DNA of 64,000 bases, from assembly GCA_032595675.1 (NCBI GenBank), contig JAVQMD010000001.1:2627435-2691434 (forward strand), given 5' to 3'. Source of the DNA: Candidatus Electrothrix rattekaaiensis (GTDB lineage: Bacteria > Desulfobacterota > Desulfobulbia > Desulfobulbales > Desulfobulbaceae). This document shows positions 43,711-53,798 of this stretch, one piece after another. The notes beneath the pieces are model-generated. The model was not told where the DNA came from. It made no database searches and saw only the letters and a program-made list of their open reading frames with translations. Within the stretch, counting starts at the first letter, position 1, and each line of letters opens with the position of its first letter. Position numbers and translations under genes: made by a program.

Positions 43711-44184
43711 CTATAAATTACCCTCGGGATGATTCGGGCGCAACAGGAGATTCTGCACCTGTTTCATCGTCTGAAAATCCATATGAAACGGCTCAAACAA
43801 AATAAGGTCGTCCTCAAGATCAAAAATATCATTGCCGATAAACTCTCTTCCCAGTCGGGCCGGGTCAACAGCCTTACAAAAAAGTGTTGCTTGCAGAAAG
43901 AAAAAGCTGTCCAGCTTCATGGAAAGGAACTCTACAGCCACACCGTGCTTGGAAATCCTGGTAATGGTACCGACCGCGTGGACAGACTCCTCGGAAAACA
44001 AGCTGGATTGTTTCAGGCTGATTATGCAAACATCTCCAAGCACCTGCTGGAAATCGCCCTCAATATATAGCCCGCCAAGGCTGACATTGTCCACAAATTG
44101 CTTATACTCCACTGTGCCGAAATCAAGTCGAACTGCCCACTGAATATTTACGCGTGAAAACCTGCGCCTATTTTTTTCTTCCAT
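43711..44184 (-). CDS. PilZ-domain protein
   Basis: 157 residues from the ATG at 44184, preceded by GAGGTGG. The c-di-GMP-binding PilZ motifs are RRRFSRVNIQWAV (RxxxR) and DNVSLGGLYIEG (D/NxSxxG), so it probably binds cyclic di-GMP. No effector domain is fused. It is convergent with yraN. Confidence 0.88.
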   Translation of the reverse strand: MEEKNRRRFSRVNIQWAVRLDFGTVEYKQFVDNVSLGGLYIEGDFQQVLGDVCIISLKQSSLFSEESVHAVGTITRISKHGVAVEFLSMKLDSFFFLQATLFCKAVDPARLGREFIGNDIFDLEDDLILFEPFHMDFQTMKQVQNLLLRPNHPEGNL

Positions 44185-44349
44185 AGTAGCCACCTCTCAT
44201 TTATTAGATCCATATATCCACCCTGAAAAAAAAATCTTTTATTGACACCATCTCTATACAATGTATCGCATTCCGAGAAAATAAGGAAGGAAGCCATTTT
44301 CACCCAATGCCTCAAAAGAGGAGCCTTCACGATAACTCCATCTCATTTC

Positions 44350-44378
44350 TTGACAAAAACATCAGCTCTTTTTAGGAT
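44350..44378 (+). promoter_or_regulatory. pdxA promoter
   Basis: TTGACA (44350-44355) and TAGGAT (44373-44378) are separated by 17 bp, upstream of pdxA at 44459. The leader carries the direct repeat ACGGAGTGTTAT twice, the second copy acting as ribosome site and start, and GTTATC/GATAAC that could pair around the first. Confidence 0.65.
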
Positions 44379-44458
44379 AGCTATGAAGAATCAATGCCCG
44401 GAGGACAGCAGTATCTCACGGAGTGTTATCTTGTCAAATTCAATGATAACGGAGTGTT

Positions 44459-45490
44459 ATGAAGCCTATTGCCGTGACCATGGGATGTCCCGTCGGGGTT
44501 GGCCCGGAGATTCTCCTTCGCTTCTTCGAACACCTTAAAAACACGACTGAATTCCCGCCTGTCGTGCTTGGTGATTTCGCCGTACTTTCCCGCACAGCCG
44601 AACAGCTCCGGATCCAGGTGGAGCCGATTCCTTGGCATCTTGGCAACGAGATCAGGCCGGGCACTGTTCCGGTTATGGAACTTTCGCAGCTCAAAGCCAA
44701 AAAGTTGCTTTGGGGCAAACCAACCCGAGAGACCTCAATGGCGATGGCAGAGTACATTCGCGCTGCGGTCAAACATACCCAACGCGGAGATTTTGCCGCA
44801 ATGGTCACCTGCCCTATCTCAAAAAAAGCACTGAATAACGCCGGAGTCCATTTTCCCGGCCACACAGAAATGCTGGCCCATCTAACAGAAACCGTCCATT
44901 ACCGTATGATGCTGGCAGGCTCTCGCTTACGGGTGGTCCTCGTGACCATTCACGAACCCTTGGCAAAGATCGCTGAGATGTTAACTGTTGCGGAAATTCA
45001 GGATTGTATCAAGATGACAGCCAAATCATTGCGAAAGGATTTCTCCATCAGCTCTCCCAGAATAGCAGTGGCGGCCCTCAACCCCCACGCTGGCGAACAA
45101 GGTATGTTTGGGCAGGAAGAGATTGAGATCATCAAACCGGCTCTGGACCGATATGATCCCGGGGACTGCAAAGCTGAAATCAGCGGCCCTTGGCCTCCAG
45201 ACACAATTTTTTACAAGGCTGCCAATGGCGAGTTTGACGCTGTGGTCTGTATGTACCACGACCAGGGATTGATCCCCTTTAAGCTGCTCCATTTTCAGGA
45301 CGGCGTCAACGTCACCTTGGGCCTGCCCATTGTCCGCACCTCTGTGGACCACGGCACAGCCTATGATATCGCTGGCCAAGGCAAGGCAGATTCGGCCAGT
45401 CTGGAAGCGGCTTGGCAGATGGCAGCGCAAATTTCCAAAAACAGAACAGGAGTACATAGGTATGGAAAAAGGTATGCTGGTTGCCTTTGA
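44459..45490 (+). CDS. pdxA: 4-hydroxythreonine-4-phosphate dehydrogenase
   Basis: NAD-dependent step of pyridoxal phosphate synthesis. The start MKPIAVTMGCPVGVGPEI is canonical with GGAG just before it. The three metal-binding histidines are present in HFPGHTEML, NPHAGEQGMFG and MYHDQGLIPFK. At 343 residues it is full length. The last 29 bp overlap tmk, so the two are translated together. Confidence 0.94.
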   Translation: MKPIAVTMGCPVGVGPEILLRFFEHLKNTTEFPPVVLGDFAVLSRTAEQLRIQVEPIPWHLGNEIRPGTVPVMELSQLKAKKLLWGKPTRETSMAMAEYIRAAVKHTQRGDFAAMVTCPISKKALNNAGVHFPGHTEMLAHLTETVHYRMMLAGSRLRVVLVTIHEPLAKIAEMLTVAEIQDCIKMTAKSLRKDFSISSPRIAVAALNPHAGEQGMFGQEEIEIIKPALDRYDPGDCKAEISGPWPPDTIFYKAANGEFDAVVCMYHDQGLIPFKLLHFQDGVNVTLGLPIVRTSVDHGTAYDIAGQGKADSASLEAAWQMAAQISKNRTGVHRYGKRYAGCL

Positions 45491-46058
45491 AGGCATTGAC
45501 GGCACCGGAAAATCAACCCAATTACAGGCCTTGGCAAATTTCCTCAAGGAGCAGGGCTTTCCAGTGATCACCACCTATGAACCCACGGACAGCACGTACG
45601 GTCGTCGGATCAGGGAATTATATCGGGATCGGAGCAGCTGTACCCCGGAGGAAGAACTGAACCTTTTTCTGGAGGACCGACGCCTCCATGTCAACGAATT
45701 GATTGAACCTGAGCTGGCTGCCGGTAAAATTATCCTGACAGACCGCTATTATTATTCCACCGCAGCCTATCAGGGGGCAGCAGGCATGGATCCCACAGAA
45801 ATCTTTGCCCGCAACAGCTTTGCGCCAAAGCCGGATCTGATCCTCCTTCTGACTATGGATCCAGAAATCTCTATTGCCCGTATTCGTGAAGGACGGGGCG
45901 AAGAGCTTAATGATTTTGAGCAGCTGGATCAGTTACGCAAGGTGGCGGATCATTTTGCTGCTTTTACTGACCCCTGCATCGCCCGCATTGATGCTGCCCA
46001 GGCTCCTGAGCAGGTCCAAGAGGAAATCCGAAAAACCGTGCAGGACCGCCTCTTCTAA
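45462..46058 (+). CDS. tmk: Thymidylate kinase
   Basis: Phosphorylates dTMP to dTDP for DNA synthesis. The start is put at the ATG at 45462 (MEKGMLVAFEGIDGTGKSTQLQAL), inside the end of pdxA; AGGAG lies 9 bp upstream. P-loop FEGIDGTGKST, the YEPTDSTYGRRIR segment and TDRYYYSTAAYQGA are intact. At 198 residues it is typical. Confidence 0.95.
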   Translation: MEKGMLVAFEGIDGTGKSTQLQALANFLKEQGFPVITTYEPTDSTYGRRIRELYRDRSSCTPEEELNLFLEDRRLHVNELIEPELAAGKIILTDRYYYSTAAYQGAAGMDPTEIFARNSFAPKPDLILLLTMDPEISIARIREGRGEELNDFEQLDQLRKVADHFAAFTDPCIARIDAAQAPEQVQEEIRKTVQDRLF

Positions 46059-46076
46059 ATTTTCAGCTTCCTGAGA

Positions 46077-46493
46077 TCACTCTCCGATGATCTTGACCAG
46101 CACCCGTTTTTTGCGCCGCCCGTCAAACTCGCCGTAAAAAATCTGCTCCCAGGTACCGAAATGGAGCTTGCCTTGGGTAACGGCCACCACCACCTCCCGC
46201 CCCATAACCTGTCGCTTCATATGGGCATCGGCATTATCCTCATAACCATTATGGCGGTACTGGGAGACCGGGGCATGAGGGGCGAGCTTTTCCAGCCAGA
46301 CCTCATAGTCGTGGTGCAGACCAGACTCGTCGTCATTGATAAAGACCGAGGCCGTGATATGCATGGCATTGACCAAGCACAGTCCCTCTTGAATGCCGGA
46401 TTCTGCCAAGCAAGCCTCCACCTCCGAGGTGATATTAATAAATTCCCGGCGGGTCTTGATTTCAAACCAAAGTTCTTTATGATAACTTTTCAT
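46077..46493 (-). CDS. yjbQ: YjbQ family protein (UPF0047)
   Basis: 138 residues, annotated in many genomes as a secondary thiamine-phosphate synthase. The pattern [59 protein letters not shown] followed by [48 protein letters not shown] is diagnostic, with the clustered His residues. It is convergent with tmk. Confidence 0.93.
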   Translation of the reverse strand: MKSYHKELWFEIKTRREFINITSEVEACLAESGIQEGLCLVNAMHITASVFINDDESGLHHDYEVWLEKLAPHAPVSQYRHNGYEDNADAHMKRQVMGREVVVAVTQGKLHFGTWEQIFYGEFDGRRKKRVLVKIIGE

Positions 46494-46733
46494 CTGTTCT
46501 CTCTCTTTTCTCTGCGTTTTATTATGCTGGTGGTTATTTTCGCCTTACAGGCTGAGGAAATACCGTAAACAACGAAAAAAATCAACACCTCCTTCCCCCT
46601 TTATACTCTTTTCCTCTTGACCTGTCCTTGGCATTACGTTACAGACTATCCTTGAAAAGAAAAAAGGTAATTATTTGTTTTTATAAAAAATATTAAGCAT
46701 GATTATCATTCCCACATCAACAGGAGGTCTCCT

Positions 46734-47180
46734 ATGCATCTTATGTGCCCCGTGTCCTTTAAGCAGATCAACGAAAACGCCGTGCGGGTCAACGCATCCT
46801 TGGCCTTCCTGTCCATCCTGCTTTTTCTGCTGACTCCCTGGAAATGGATCATCCTGATTGTCGCTGCAGACTTTTTTATCCGAGGATTTCTCAATCCCCA
46901 GTACAGCCTGTTTGCCAATATCAGCAAGAATCTACTTCCCCTTCTCAAGGTCAAACCAATCATGGTCGATGCCTGCCCAAAGATCTTTGCCGCCAAAATA
47001 GGTTTTCTTTTCTGCTGCCTGCTGACAGTCTCATGGATCTTCGCTTTTGAACGAACGGCTCTGATTGCCGGGGCAATCTTTATGACCTGCGCCGCTCTTG
47101 AGGCCGTCTTTAAATTTTGTGTAGCCTGCCAGATATACCCCCTCATCTATAGCTTGAAAGAGGCAAAAGCCGATCAGTAG
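46734..47180 (+). CDS. DUF4395 integral membrane protein
   Basis: 148 residues with about four transmembrane helices (near 23-40, 42-55, 83-100 and 106-125). The N-terminal [17 protein letters not shown] and the [15 protein letters not shown] segment match DUF4395. AGGAGGT precedes the ATG. In other bacteria the domain is often found near or fused to thiol-redox proteins, but its function is not known. Confidence 0.85.
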   Translation: MHLMCPVSFKQINENAVRVNASLAFLSILLFLLTPWKWIILIVAADFFIRGFLNPQYSLFANISKNLLPLLKVKPIMVDACPKIFAAKIGFLFCCLLTVSWIFAFERTALIAGAIFMTCAALEAVFKFCVACQIYPLIYSLKEAKADQ

Positions 47181-47292
47181 CAAGACTCGCTCTAGGGCAG
47201 CAAGCTCTTCTCTGGAAACAAATCGTTTCAGCGAAAAACTGTTGACAGCACCTTCCCTAAAATGGTAGATAGACCCTGCACAAAGACTATAT

Positions 47293-47369
<77 letters not shown>

Positions 47370-47377
47370 GTAATATG

Positions 47378-47412
47378 AAGGAGTTAGGCAGAAATGCTTA
47401 ACTCCTTTTTTT
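47378..47412 (+). terminator. rho-independent terminator after tRNA-Pro
   Basis: Stem AAGGAGTTA (47378-47386) with TAACTCCTT (47399-47407), then a run of seven T. It ends the tRNA transcript 9 bp after the CCA. Confidence 0.85.
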
Positions 47413-47568
47413 GTTGGAATTCAGCTTTCGCCCCAACCGGCCCCACTCTTTTATTCACTGAACGCCCCCATTTTACCTTACTCCGTTTGTACAGGGCCAC
47501 CTTATCGACGATAACGATTTCATCTCAGAGCCTGCCACGAAAATTTACCTCCCTGAAAAGTATCTCTG

Positions 47569-47597
47569 TTGACGGTACGACCAGCGACTCCTATAGT
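47569..47597 (+). promoter_or_regulatory. Strong sigma70-like promoter of nuclease-TPR-PIN gene
   Basis: TTGACG (47569-47574) and TATAGT (47592-47597) are exactly 17 bp apart. The predicted start site near 47604 leaves a 60-nt leader to the ATG at 47664 and supports that start over the open frame that reaches back to 47394. Confidence 0.7.
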
Positions 47598-47663
47598 ATC
47601 TCTAATTTTTCATTTCACCGGACACCGACAGCACGAGCTAACCTGTTTTCTAAATTTTTTCTA

Positions 47664-50600
47664 ATGACCTTATCAAGTATCTCATTACCAAAACCAAAAA
47701 ACTGGCAGGACTTCGAAAGTCACACCCGTGCGCTGTTTGAATGTATTTTAAACGACCCGACTACACAACTGAACGGTAGATCGGGGCAACCACAGGCAGG
47801 TGTCGATGTTTATGGTTACAGAAACAAAGATGTTAAGCAACTCGTTGGGGTTCAATGCAAGAAAAAACAAGAAGATAATGTTTCCGAAAAGGAACTCCGG
47901 GAAGAGGTGGAAAAAGCAAAAACATTCGAGCCAAAACTTGCTGAATTCATTCTGATTACGACGGCTTCGCGTGATCAGAAAATTCAAGCAGAGGCACGAA
48001 TTATAACGAAGGAGCTGGAAGAAACTCCCCATCCCTTCCCTGTATCAGTTTGGGGGTGGGAGGATATCGAAGAACATGCTACGCAACACGAAGAAGCATG
48101 GAAGGCTTTCGATCCCACCTGGAACCCATTCGCTGAACGTACCCTTAAAGAAACATCTGAAATATCTTCAGACACAAAAGAGATAAAAGAACTCCTACAG
48201 ATGGTTCTAAGGGGAGAAAAAACACTCCCCTCAACTCCTTCCGAAAAAACGTTCAATGAAACAGATGAAAACACCCCTCGTCATGGAAAAATAACCATCC
48301 TGCAGCAGTTGATAGATGATAATGAGGTCTCTATAGCACTCAAACAGCTCTTCACGCTTAAAAAAGATGAATGGGCTGAGGCTTCATCCTCTGAACGTTA
48401 CAGGATTTTAGTCGGTATCGCTTCCGCGAAACGAAAACTGGGCGAATATGAAGAAACCGGAAATCTACTTTTAGATGCCTACAACGAATGCCCTCAGCAC
48501 AAAAAAGCACGAACGAATAAAGCATATGGATTACTGCTAACAAAGCACTACAAAGAGGCATCTGATCTTGCATCAAAAATTTTAAAAGATGACTGTAGCA
48601 ACACAAGTGCAGCAAGTATCCTCATTTCTTCTTTAACCGAAGATAGCACCTGTCATGACCCTCTCACGCTATTACCTGAACAACTGCTGAATACCGAAGA
48701 GGTACAAATTGCGTATCTGCATTTTCTACGGAATAGAAACGATCAATCCTGGAGAGATGCAGCAAACGCGGCATTGGAAAAACATCCTGACTCTCGATTC
48801 CTGAAGTTATTTCGGGCGGAAGCAATAGTCGATGAGATTATTGATTCTGGTTCTAATATTATTGTAGGCGGGGTGCCGGGAAATGTTACATTGCAGGATA
48901 AGGACTGGGCAGTTGAAATTCTCTACGCTGAAGCCAAGCAAGCTGTAGATAACAATTTAGCATTACCCCCGCAGACTGCCCATAATACAGCACTGGCACT
49001 TAGGTTTTCCAACGAGCTGTTAAAGGCCAAAGAACTGCTTGATTACGCAATCCAGCAAAATCCTTCAGAGGAGTATCTTAAACTCCAGCGGGCAATCATC
49101 GCCCTTTCAGAGAATGAGCCAAAAGAAGTTTTGTCTCTACTTTCAGAATCTTCAACAAATCCAGAAGCAATAGTGCTTCGTGCTAAAGTGTTAGAAGATG
49201 AAGGACAGCACTCTGAGGCTTTAAATCTGATTGATGATATTGATGAAAAAGAGTTACCGGATCATGTTGCAACAGGATTAGCTGAAGTCCGCATTCGTGC
49301 ATACATATCCCAAGGAGAGAAAGAACTTGCAATAAATACAGTCAACAAACTGCTTATTGAAAAACCAAAAAACTTATTCCTGAAAGCCTTGCAGATTAAT
49401 ATCTATCGTTTTATCGGTGATATTGAGCAAGCAAATACTGCTCTTGAAGAAGCCCTTGCATTAGTTGATGCACAAACAGATTTGTCTTCACGGTTCTGTT
49501 TAAGTTTTGAAGCAAAACAATTAGGGGAATATGATACTGTTGTTGATTTATTGAAAGATCATATTGATACCAACCGGGAAAGTGAGGGACTTTACTATTT
49601 AATCACCTCAGCTATAAATTCAAACAGATTAGTCACAGCCCGTGAGCTACTGGATACCATACCTAAATCTCTTCATGAAAAAGATTGGTTTTTAAAAGCC
49701 GATGCATTTCTTTCATTAAATACCGGCGACACCTCCTCTAATCAAAAAGTTGCACGTTATCTCAAAATATTCCCGAACGACATCCAGATGATCCTTGCCA
49801 GGTTAAGCATTTGGCAGGGACTTGGACGCGATAACGATATACGACGCTTGCTGGGTCGTCTTGACTTAGACTCCTTGCGCGGCACTCCGGAACAACGTAT
49901 TCAACTTGCTTCAATCATCATCCATTACGACGACGCAGAGAGAGGATTAACCTACGGTTATTCCATATTGATGAACAATTGGGATAAGCCAAAAGCACAT
50001 CTTGCCTATCAAGGCTTGATGCTTTTCAACAGTGATATCATCGCAAGGGCAATGTTGGAAGCAACTTCTGTTGCCGAGAATACTGCAATTTGTCTTTCGA
50101 GTGAAGGACAGGAACGAATATATCGGATTGAAACCAACAAGTATACATTCTTCCAGGACGAGCGGCTAACTCCTACAGATGACCTTGCCTTACTTTTGAT
50201 GGGGAAAAAGGCAGGAGAAAAAATTGAGCTACAGGAACGAATCGGTTCCAAGCCAACTGAAATAAAATGGATTAAGCCCATATATCTTGACGCATGTCAT
50301 CGCTCAATGGATCAATTTAATGATCGTTTCCCCCGTGAGTATGATCTGCAAAAATTCACATTTGATTTCAGTTCATCCGATCCCTTCGAAGAAATGCGGG
50401 CTATCGTGAAGGCACGGGCAGAATATGATCAGAAAATTTTAGATATATATCAAACGAGCACTATTCCCCTTGCATTCATAGCTGAATATACTGGAAAAGA
50501 CCCAATAGATTCTTGTGCAGGACTTTCAGAATTTGGCATACCTTTTCGTACATGTCGAGGAAACTGGCTTGAACGAAATATTGCATTTCAAACTATACAA

Positions 50601-51569
50601 CAAAATAAGCAAGGAGGCTGCGTTCTTGATGCCATAACTTTGTCATTAGTACGACGTTTGGGCATTGAGCAAGCTGTTGAAGCTGTATGCGGGCCTATCA
50701 GCACGACACAATCAATCATTGACCTCTTTTCACTTCGGAATGCTGAATTCAATCAGGTTTCTGGAAAACAAAAAGGTTTTCTCTCTTGGCAAGAAAACAG
50801 ATTAGTTCTCACAGAATTTTCTGATGAAGATATTGAAAGAGCAGCAGCTGATCGTGCAAAAGAAATCGAATGGGCGAGAAAGATACGGACAATCCCAGCT
50901 CTACCTAAAAAAGATTTCAATCATGAAATAAGAAAGATAATTGATATGTTTGGCAAAGATGTCTGTGATCCTGTCATTGCTGCCGACGGAAACAACCTTT
51001 TACTTCTATCTGAAGATTATGGCCTTAGAGCCTGGGGAGCAGCCACCTTTAAAATTTCCTGCGTATGGTTACAGCCAGTACTGATTATCGCAAAAGAAAA
51101 TGGGCTGTTATCTCCACATAAATATTACGAAGCTGTCAACCAACTGGCGTTGAGCGGACACAGTTATATCTCCCTTGAAGCAGGTTGTCTGATGCATCAG
51201 GCTCGCAAAAACAACTTTGCAACAACCAAAGAACTCTCAGCCATGCTTGACATGCTTGGCGGGCCTTCGGCTGATATCTATTCAAACAGTACCGTTATCA
51301 GCACCTTCCTTGATGAAGTAATTGATGAATGTACCGATGACAGAAAAGTAAAACGGATTGCGGGTGAAGCGTTTAAATGCTTCTCAGCAGGTCGTCAAGA
51401 GGATTTGCGCGGCCTTATCTTGTTAATTCATCGACAAATGAGATATTATTCCAGTCTATTTGTACGGGAAATTATTTTGGGATGGCTTGCTGCAATATCT
51501 ATCGGAATGGCGTATCACAATAACCTGTCAGAATCATATAATGCATTATTAGCTCTACGTACTATTTAA
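47664..51569 (+). CDS. PD-(D/E)XK nuclease - TPR - PIN-like protein, putative defence effector
   Basis: 1301 residues from the ATG at 47664, chosen because the promoter lies just upstream and the preceding frame is not conserved-looking. N-terminal Mrr-like nuclease domain: FESHTRALFECIL, then AGVDVYG (Asp48) and VGVQCKKK (Gln64-x-Lys66), then ILITTASRDQKIQ and VWGWEDIEEH. From about residue 190 to 830 runs a helical solenoid with TPR-like repeats (LLLDAYNECPQHKKARTNKAYG and similar). The C-terminal region (about 900-1140) has VLDAITLSLVRRLGIEQ, a conserved acidic CDPVIAADGNNLLLLSEDYGLRAWG, and other features of PIN-like nucleases. The gene stands alone, directly behind tRNA-Pro. A defence or stress-nuclease role is inferred from architecture only. 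Confidence 0.75.
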   Translation: MTLSSISLPKPKNWQDFESHTRALFECILNDPTTQLNGRSGQPQAGVDVYGYRNKDVKQLVGVQCKKKQEDNVSEKELREEVEKAKTFEPKLAEFILITTASRDQKIQAEARIITKELEETPHPFPVSVWGWEDIEEHATQHEEAWKAFDPTWNPFAERTLKETSEISSDTKEIKELLQMVLRGEKTLPSTPSEKTFNETDENTPRHGKITILQQLIDDNEVSIALKQLFTLKKDEWAEASSSERYRILVGIASAKRKLGEYEETGNLLLDAYNECPQHKKARTNKAYGLLLTKHYKEASDLASKILKDDCSNTSAASILISSLTEDSTCHDPLTLLPEQLLNTEEVQIAYLHFLRNRNDQSWRDAANAALEKHPDSRFLKLFRAEAIVDEIIDSGSNIIVGGVPGNVTLQDKDWAVEILYAEAKQAVDNNLALPPQTAHNTALALRFSNELLKAKELLDYAIQQNPSEEYLKLQRAIIALSENEPKEVLSLLSESSTNPEAIVLRAKVLEDEGQHSEALNLIDDIDEKELPDHVATGLAEVRIRAYISQGEKELAINTVNKLLIEKPKNLFLKALQINIYRFIGDIEQANTALEEALALVDAQTDLSSRFCLSFEAKQLGEYDTVVDLLKDHIDTNRESEGLYYLITSAINSNRLVTARELLDTIPKSLHEKDWFLKADAFLSLNTGDTSSNQKVARYLKIFPNDIQMILARLSIWQGLGRDNDIRRLLGRLDLDSLRGTPEQRIQLASIIIHYDDAERGLTYGYSILMNNWDKPKAHLAYQGLMLFNSDIIARAMLEATSVAENTAICLSSEGQERIYRIETNKYTFFQDERLTPTDDLALLLMGKKAGEKIELQERIGSKPTEIKWIKPIYLDACHRSMDQFNDRFPREYDLQKFTFDFSSSDPFEEMRAIVKARAEYDQKILDIYQTSTIPLAFIAEYTGKDPIDSCAGLSEFGIPFRTCRGNWLERNIAFQTIQQNKQGGCVLDAITLSLVRRLGIEQAVEAVCGPISTTQSIIDLFSLRNAEFNQVSGKQKGFLSWQENRLVLTEFSDEDIERAAADRAKEIEWARKIRTIPALPKKDFNHEIRKIIDMFGKDVCDPVIAADGNNLLLLSEDYGLRAWGAATFKISCVWLQPVLIIAKENGLLSPHKYYEAVNQLALSGHSYISLEAGCLMHQARKNNFATTKELSAMLDMLGGPSADIYSNSTVISTFLDEVIDECTDDRKVKRIAGEAFKCFSAGRQEDLRGLILLIHRQMRYYSSLFVREIILGWLAAISIGMAYHNNLSESYNALLALRTI

Positions 51570-51641
51570 AATCGCCGATAGGGGTACTGTTCAACAAATT
51601 ATATCAGCATCAATTTACAACTTGAGATCCGTTGCAGCTTG

Positions 51642-51671
51642 TTGACAAACTCGGAAACATTAGAATATACT
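51642..51671 (+). promoter_or_regulatory. Orphan sigma70-like promoter, possible small RNA
   Basis: TTGACA (51642-51647) and TATACT (51666-51671) are 18 bp apart and very close to consensus, yet no coding frame follows on the plus strand up to 52379. The interval 51672-51887 may specify an untranslated RNA. I see no clear terminator, so this is tentative. Confidence 0.4.
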
Positions 51672-51887
51672 CAACTTTTCAAGAAACGGTATCGAATACT
51701 GAAGCACGACAAACCTTCTCTCCTTGTCTGGCGCGGCGTGCCAACCACCGCACCATTTAATATATGCAAAGCGGCTGCAAACAAGACAAACTGAGAACAG
51801 AGTAATAATACGTTTGGTTCCTCCAGAGTAGTTATCAAGATACATTTCGTATTTTCAACATGATTGATTTCATTGTATCGTCAAAGG

Positions 51888-52157
51888 TTAATTTCCATCT
51901 GTCATAGCATTAATTGAGGTAAATCCTTCAAGTGGACCGATACCACTCGGATTTTCACTGACCAGCCCACTACTAGTCCAACTACCTGCTTTTTCTTGAA
52001 GGATTCCTTCTTCAGTAGTGCTTCCACCAGCAATAACACCATTTCCAACATCACCACCTGCTGTTCCTCCAGTAGTCTCAGCTATCAATGGACTGGGGCT
52101 GGCCATGGCCAGTAAAAGCGCAGCGACCGCACCTCTCATTATTTTTTTCTTGAGCAT
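51888..52157 (-). CDS. Small secreted Gly/Ser-rich protein
   Basis: 89 residues from the ATG at 52157, with AGAGGTG as ribosome site. A clear signal peptide (MLKKKIMRGAVAALLLAMASPSPLIAE) leaves a mature chain of about 63 residues rich in Gly, Ser, Thr and Glu (TTGGTAGGDVGNGVIAGGSTTEEG...GPLEGFTSINAMTDGN), with no cysteine. I do not recognise the family. It is divergent from the DUF4434 gene, with a shared upstream region of about 220 bp. Confidence 0.6.
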   Translation of the reverse strand: MLKKKIMRGAVAALLLAMASPSPLIAETTGGTAGGDVGNGVIAGGSTTEEGILQEKAGSWTSSGLVSENPSGIGPLEGFTSINAMTDGN

Positions 52158-52379
52158 CTTGCACACCTCTTTTGCTGAGTTTGCCCTCATCCGAGGGATA
52201 ATCATTGTTCTTAAGTAAAAGTCTACGCAATCAACGAAATAAACTCAAGGACCGCCGAAATCAATAAGAGGAACTATTACCCAAACCCTCAAAGAAGACT
52301 TGAACAGAATAAACAACAGAGGATACAATAATAAAGATAACTATTTTCATATAAATATTCCAAAACAAGGAGGAATGCA

Positions 52380-53675
52380 ATGAAAGGTATACAATACAGT
52401 CGACTAGCAGCTGTCTTTTTCATGACTGCTCTAGTGATCGCTCACAGCTCCCTAGTGGCTATGGCTGGAGAACCTCGCATTCATGGCTTTTTTGTCCAGC
52501 CCTCCCTAGGCTACGGAGCAACAAATCACGAAAAATTCTCCAGCCAAGAAGAGTACGATCAATGGCTGCAAAGCATGGCAGATACCGGAGCAGAAATGCT
52601 CTTTTATCAATGGGTAACCCATTACGAAAACACACCGCCGGACTGGTACATCACGGCATACGGCGGCAGCCCGGACACGGACTTTGCCTTTTACAATCCA
52701 AAACCGGTAACCATCAACGGCATTCCGACTCGGGGCTGGGTTACCCCAACTAACTGGCCAGGATCACCCAAGCAAGGCGGTAAGGAACCGGTGGCCTACC
52801 TGCTTGATGCAGCGCAAAAGGCCGGGATCAAAGTCTGGCTGGGCCTGTATCTGAATGAAGGAGAGAACTCGCCCTATAACTGGTGGAATGCGATCACAGA
52901 TTCGAATTTGACCACAGAAGACAGGGCTGCAATTGAACACCATGTGGAGCGCTCTATCGCAGTGGTGAACGATCTTGCTGAGCAATACGGCAATCACCCG
53001 GCCCTTGGCGGCTTATACTACTCCATCGAAATTGCCAACATTGCCTTTATCCCCTCGGGGAATCACCCGTACCTTGCCTCAATCCTAGACCGGGTTGCCA
53101 AGGCCGTTCACACGGCCCTACCGGGAAAGCAACTCGCCATCTGCCCCTTTTTTAACACCGGGCTTCCAACAACAGCGCAAGAATTCGGTGACATGTTGGA
53201 GTATGCACTAAAAAACAGCGAACTGGATATCCTCATGCTGCAAGATGGCGTTGGCGTGGATCCCCACACTCTGACACCAATAAATGATCAAGTGACAGAA
53301 TATTTTGTTGCAGCCCGCAATGCTGCCGCTGCTGCGGGTAAACCATTTTGGGGCAATGCGGAGCTGTTCACAAACCTGGGCACCAGGGAGGCCCCACAGC
53401 TTATTTCCTCCACCATGGAAAAAATCCGCCTCCAACTGGAGACTATTGCGCCCCATGTTGACAAGATCATCAGCTTTGATTTCCACTTTATGGACCCCAA
53501 TGATGCCTACACCTTTTACGAACCGTTAGGTGGCACAGTGGAAACAGACAGAGCAATGCGACAGAATTTATATGACGGCTATACAGCCTACTGGCAGCAA
53601 TGGAAAGAACAGCAGAGAAGGCCAGCCCTGCCAGCTGTTTTGAGTTTGCTGCTGCAAGAGGAGGCTACGGAGTAA
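52380..53675 (+). CDS. DUF4434-type secreted TIM-barrel protein (glycosidase-like)
   Basis: 431 residues with a signal peptide (residues 1-29, cleavage at AMA-G). The pattern GFFVQPSLG...WLQSMADTGAEMLFYQWVTHYE, IKVWLGLYLNEG, GGLYYSIEIANIAF, LAICPFFNTG, LDILMLQDGVGVD and FWGNAELFTN is that of DUF4434 proteins. These have a glycoside-hydrolase-like barrel; carboxylates such as Glu in YYSIEIAN could be catalytic. A good AGGAGG site precedes the ATG. The substrate is unknown; a role in exopolysaccharide or sheath processing is inference. Confidence 0.82.
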   Translation: MKGIQYSRLAAVFFMTALVIAHSSLVAMAGEPRIHGFFVQPSLGYGATNHEKFSSQEEYDQWLQSMADTGAEMLFYQWVTHYENTPPDWYITAYGGSPDTDFAFYNPKPVTINGIPTRGWVTPTNWPGSPKQGGKEPVAYLLDAAQKAGIKVWLGLYLNEGENSPYNWWNAITDSNLTTEDRAAIEHHVERSIAVVNDLAEQYGNHPALGGLYYSIEIANIAFIPSGNHPYLASILDRVAKAVHTALPGKQLAICPFFNTGLPTTAQEFGDMLEYALKNSELDILMLQDGVGVDPHTLTPINDQVTEYFVAARNAAAAAGKPFWGNAELFTNLGTREAPQLISSTMEKIRLQLETIAPHVDKIISFDFHFMDPNDAYTFYEPLGGTVETDRAMRQNLYDGYTAYWQQWKEQQRRPALPAVLSLLLQEEATE

Positions 53676-53798
53676 AGGTGGCAAGATCACCCGTAAGGAA
53701 GGTGGATAAAAAGATGTGGCAAGCAGGAGCAAATGAAGATATAACAAAATAATATTCGTATCCTCTTAAAAACTCATCAACCACGTTGAGGAGATCCC

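Noticed and set aside
47394..47663. N-terminal extension of the nuclease-TPR-PIN gene by 90 codons
   Set aside because: It overlaps the tRNA-Pro terminator, has Ser/Thr/Phe-rich unconserved sequence, and a good promoter lies inside it, so translation from 47664 is preferred.
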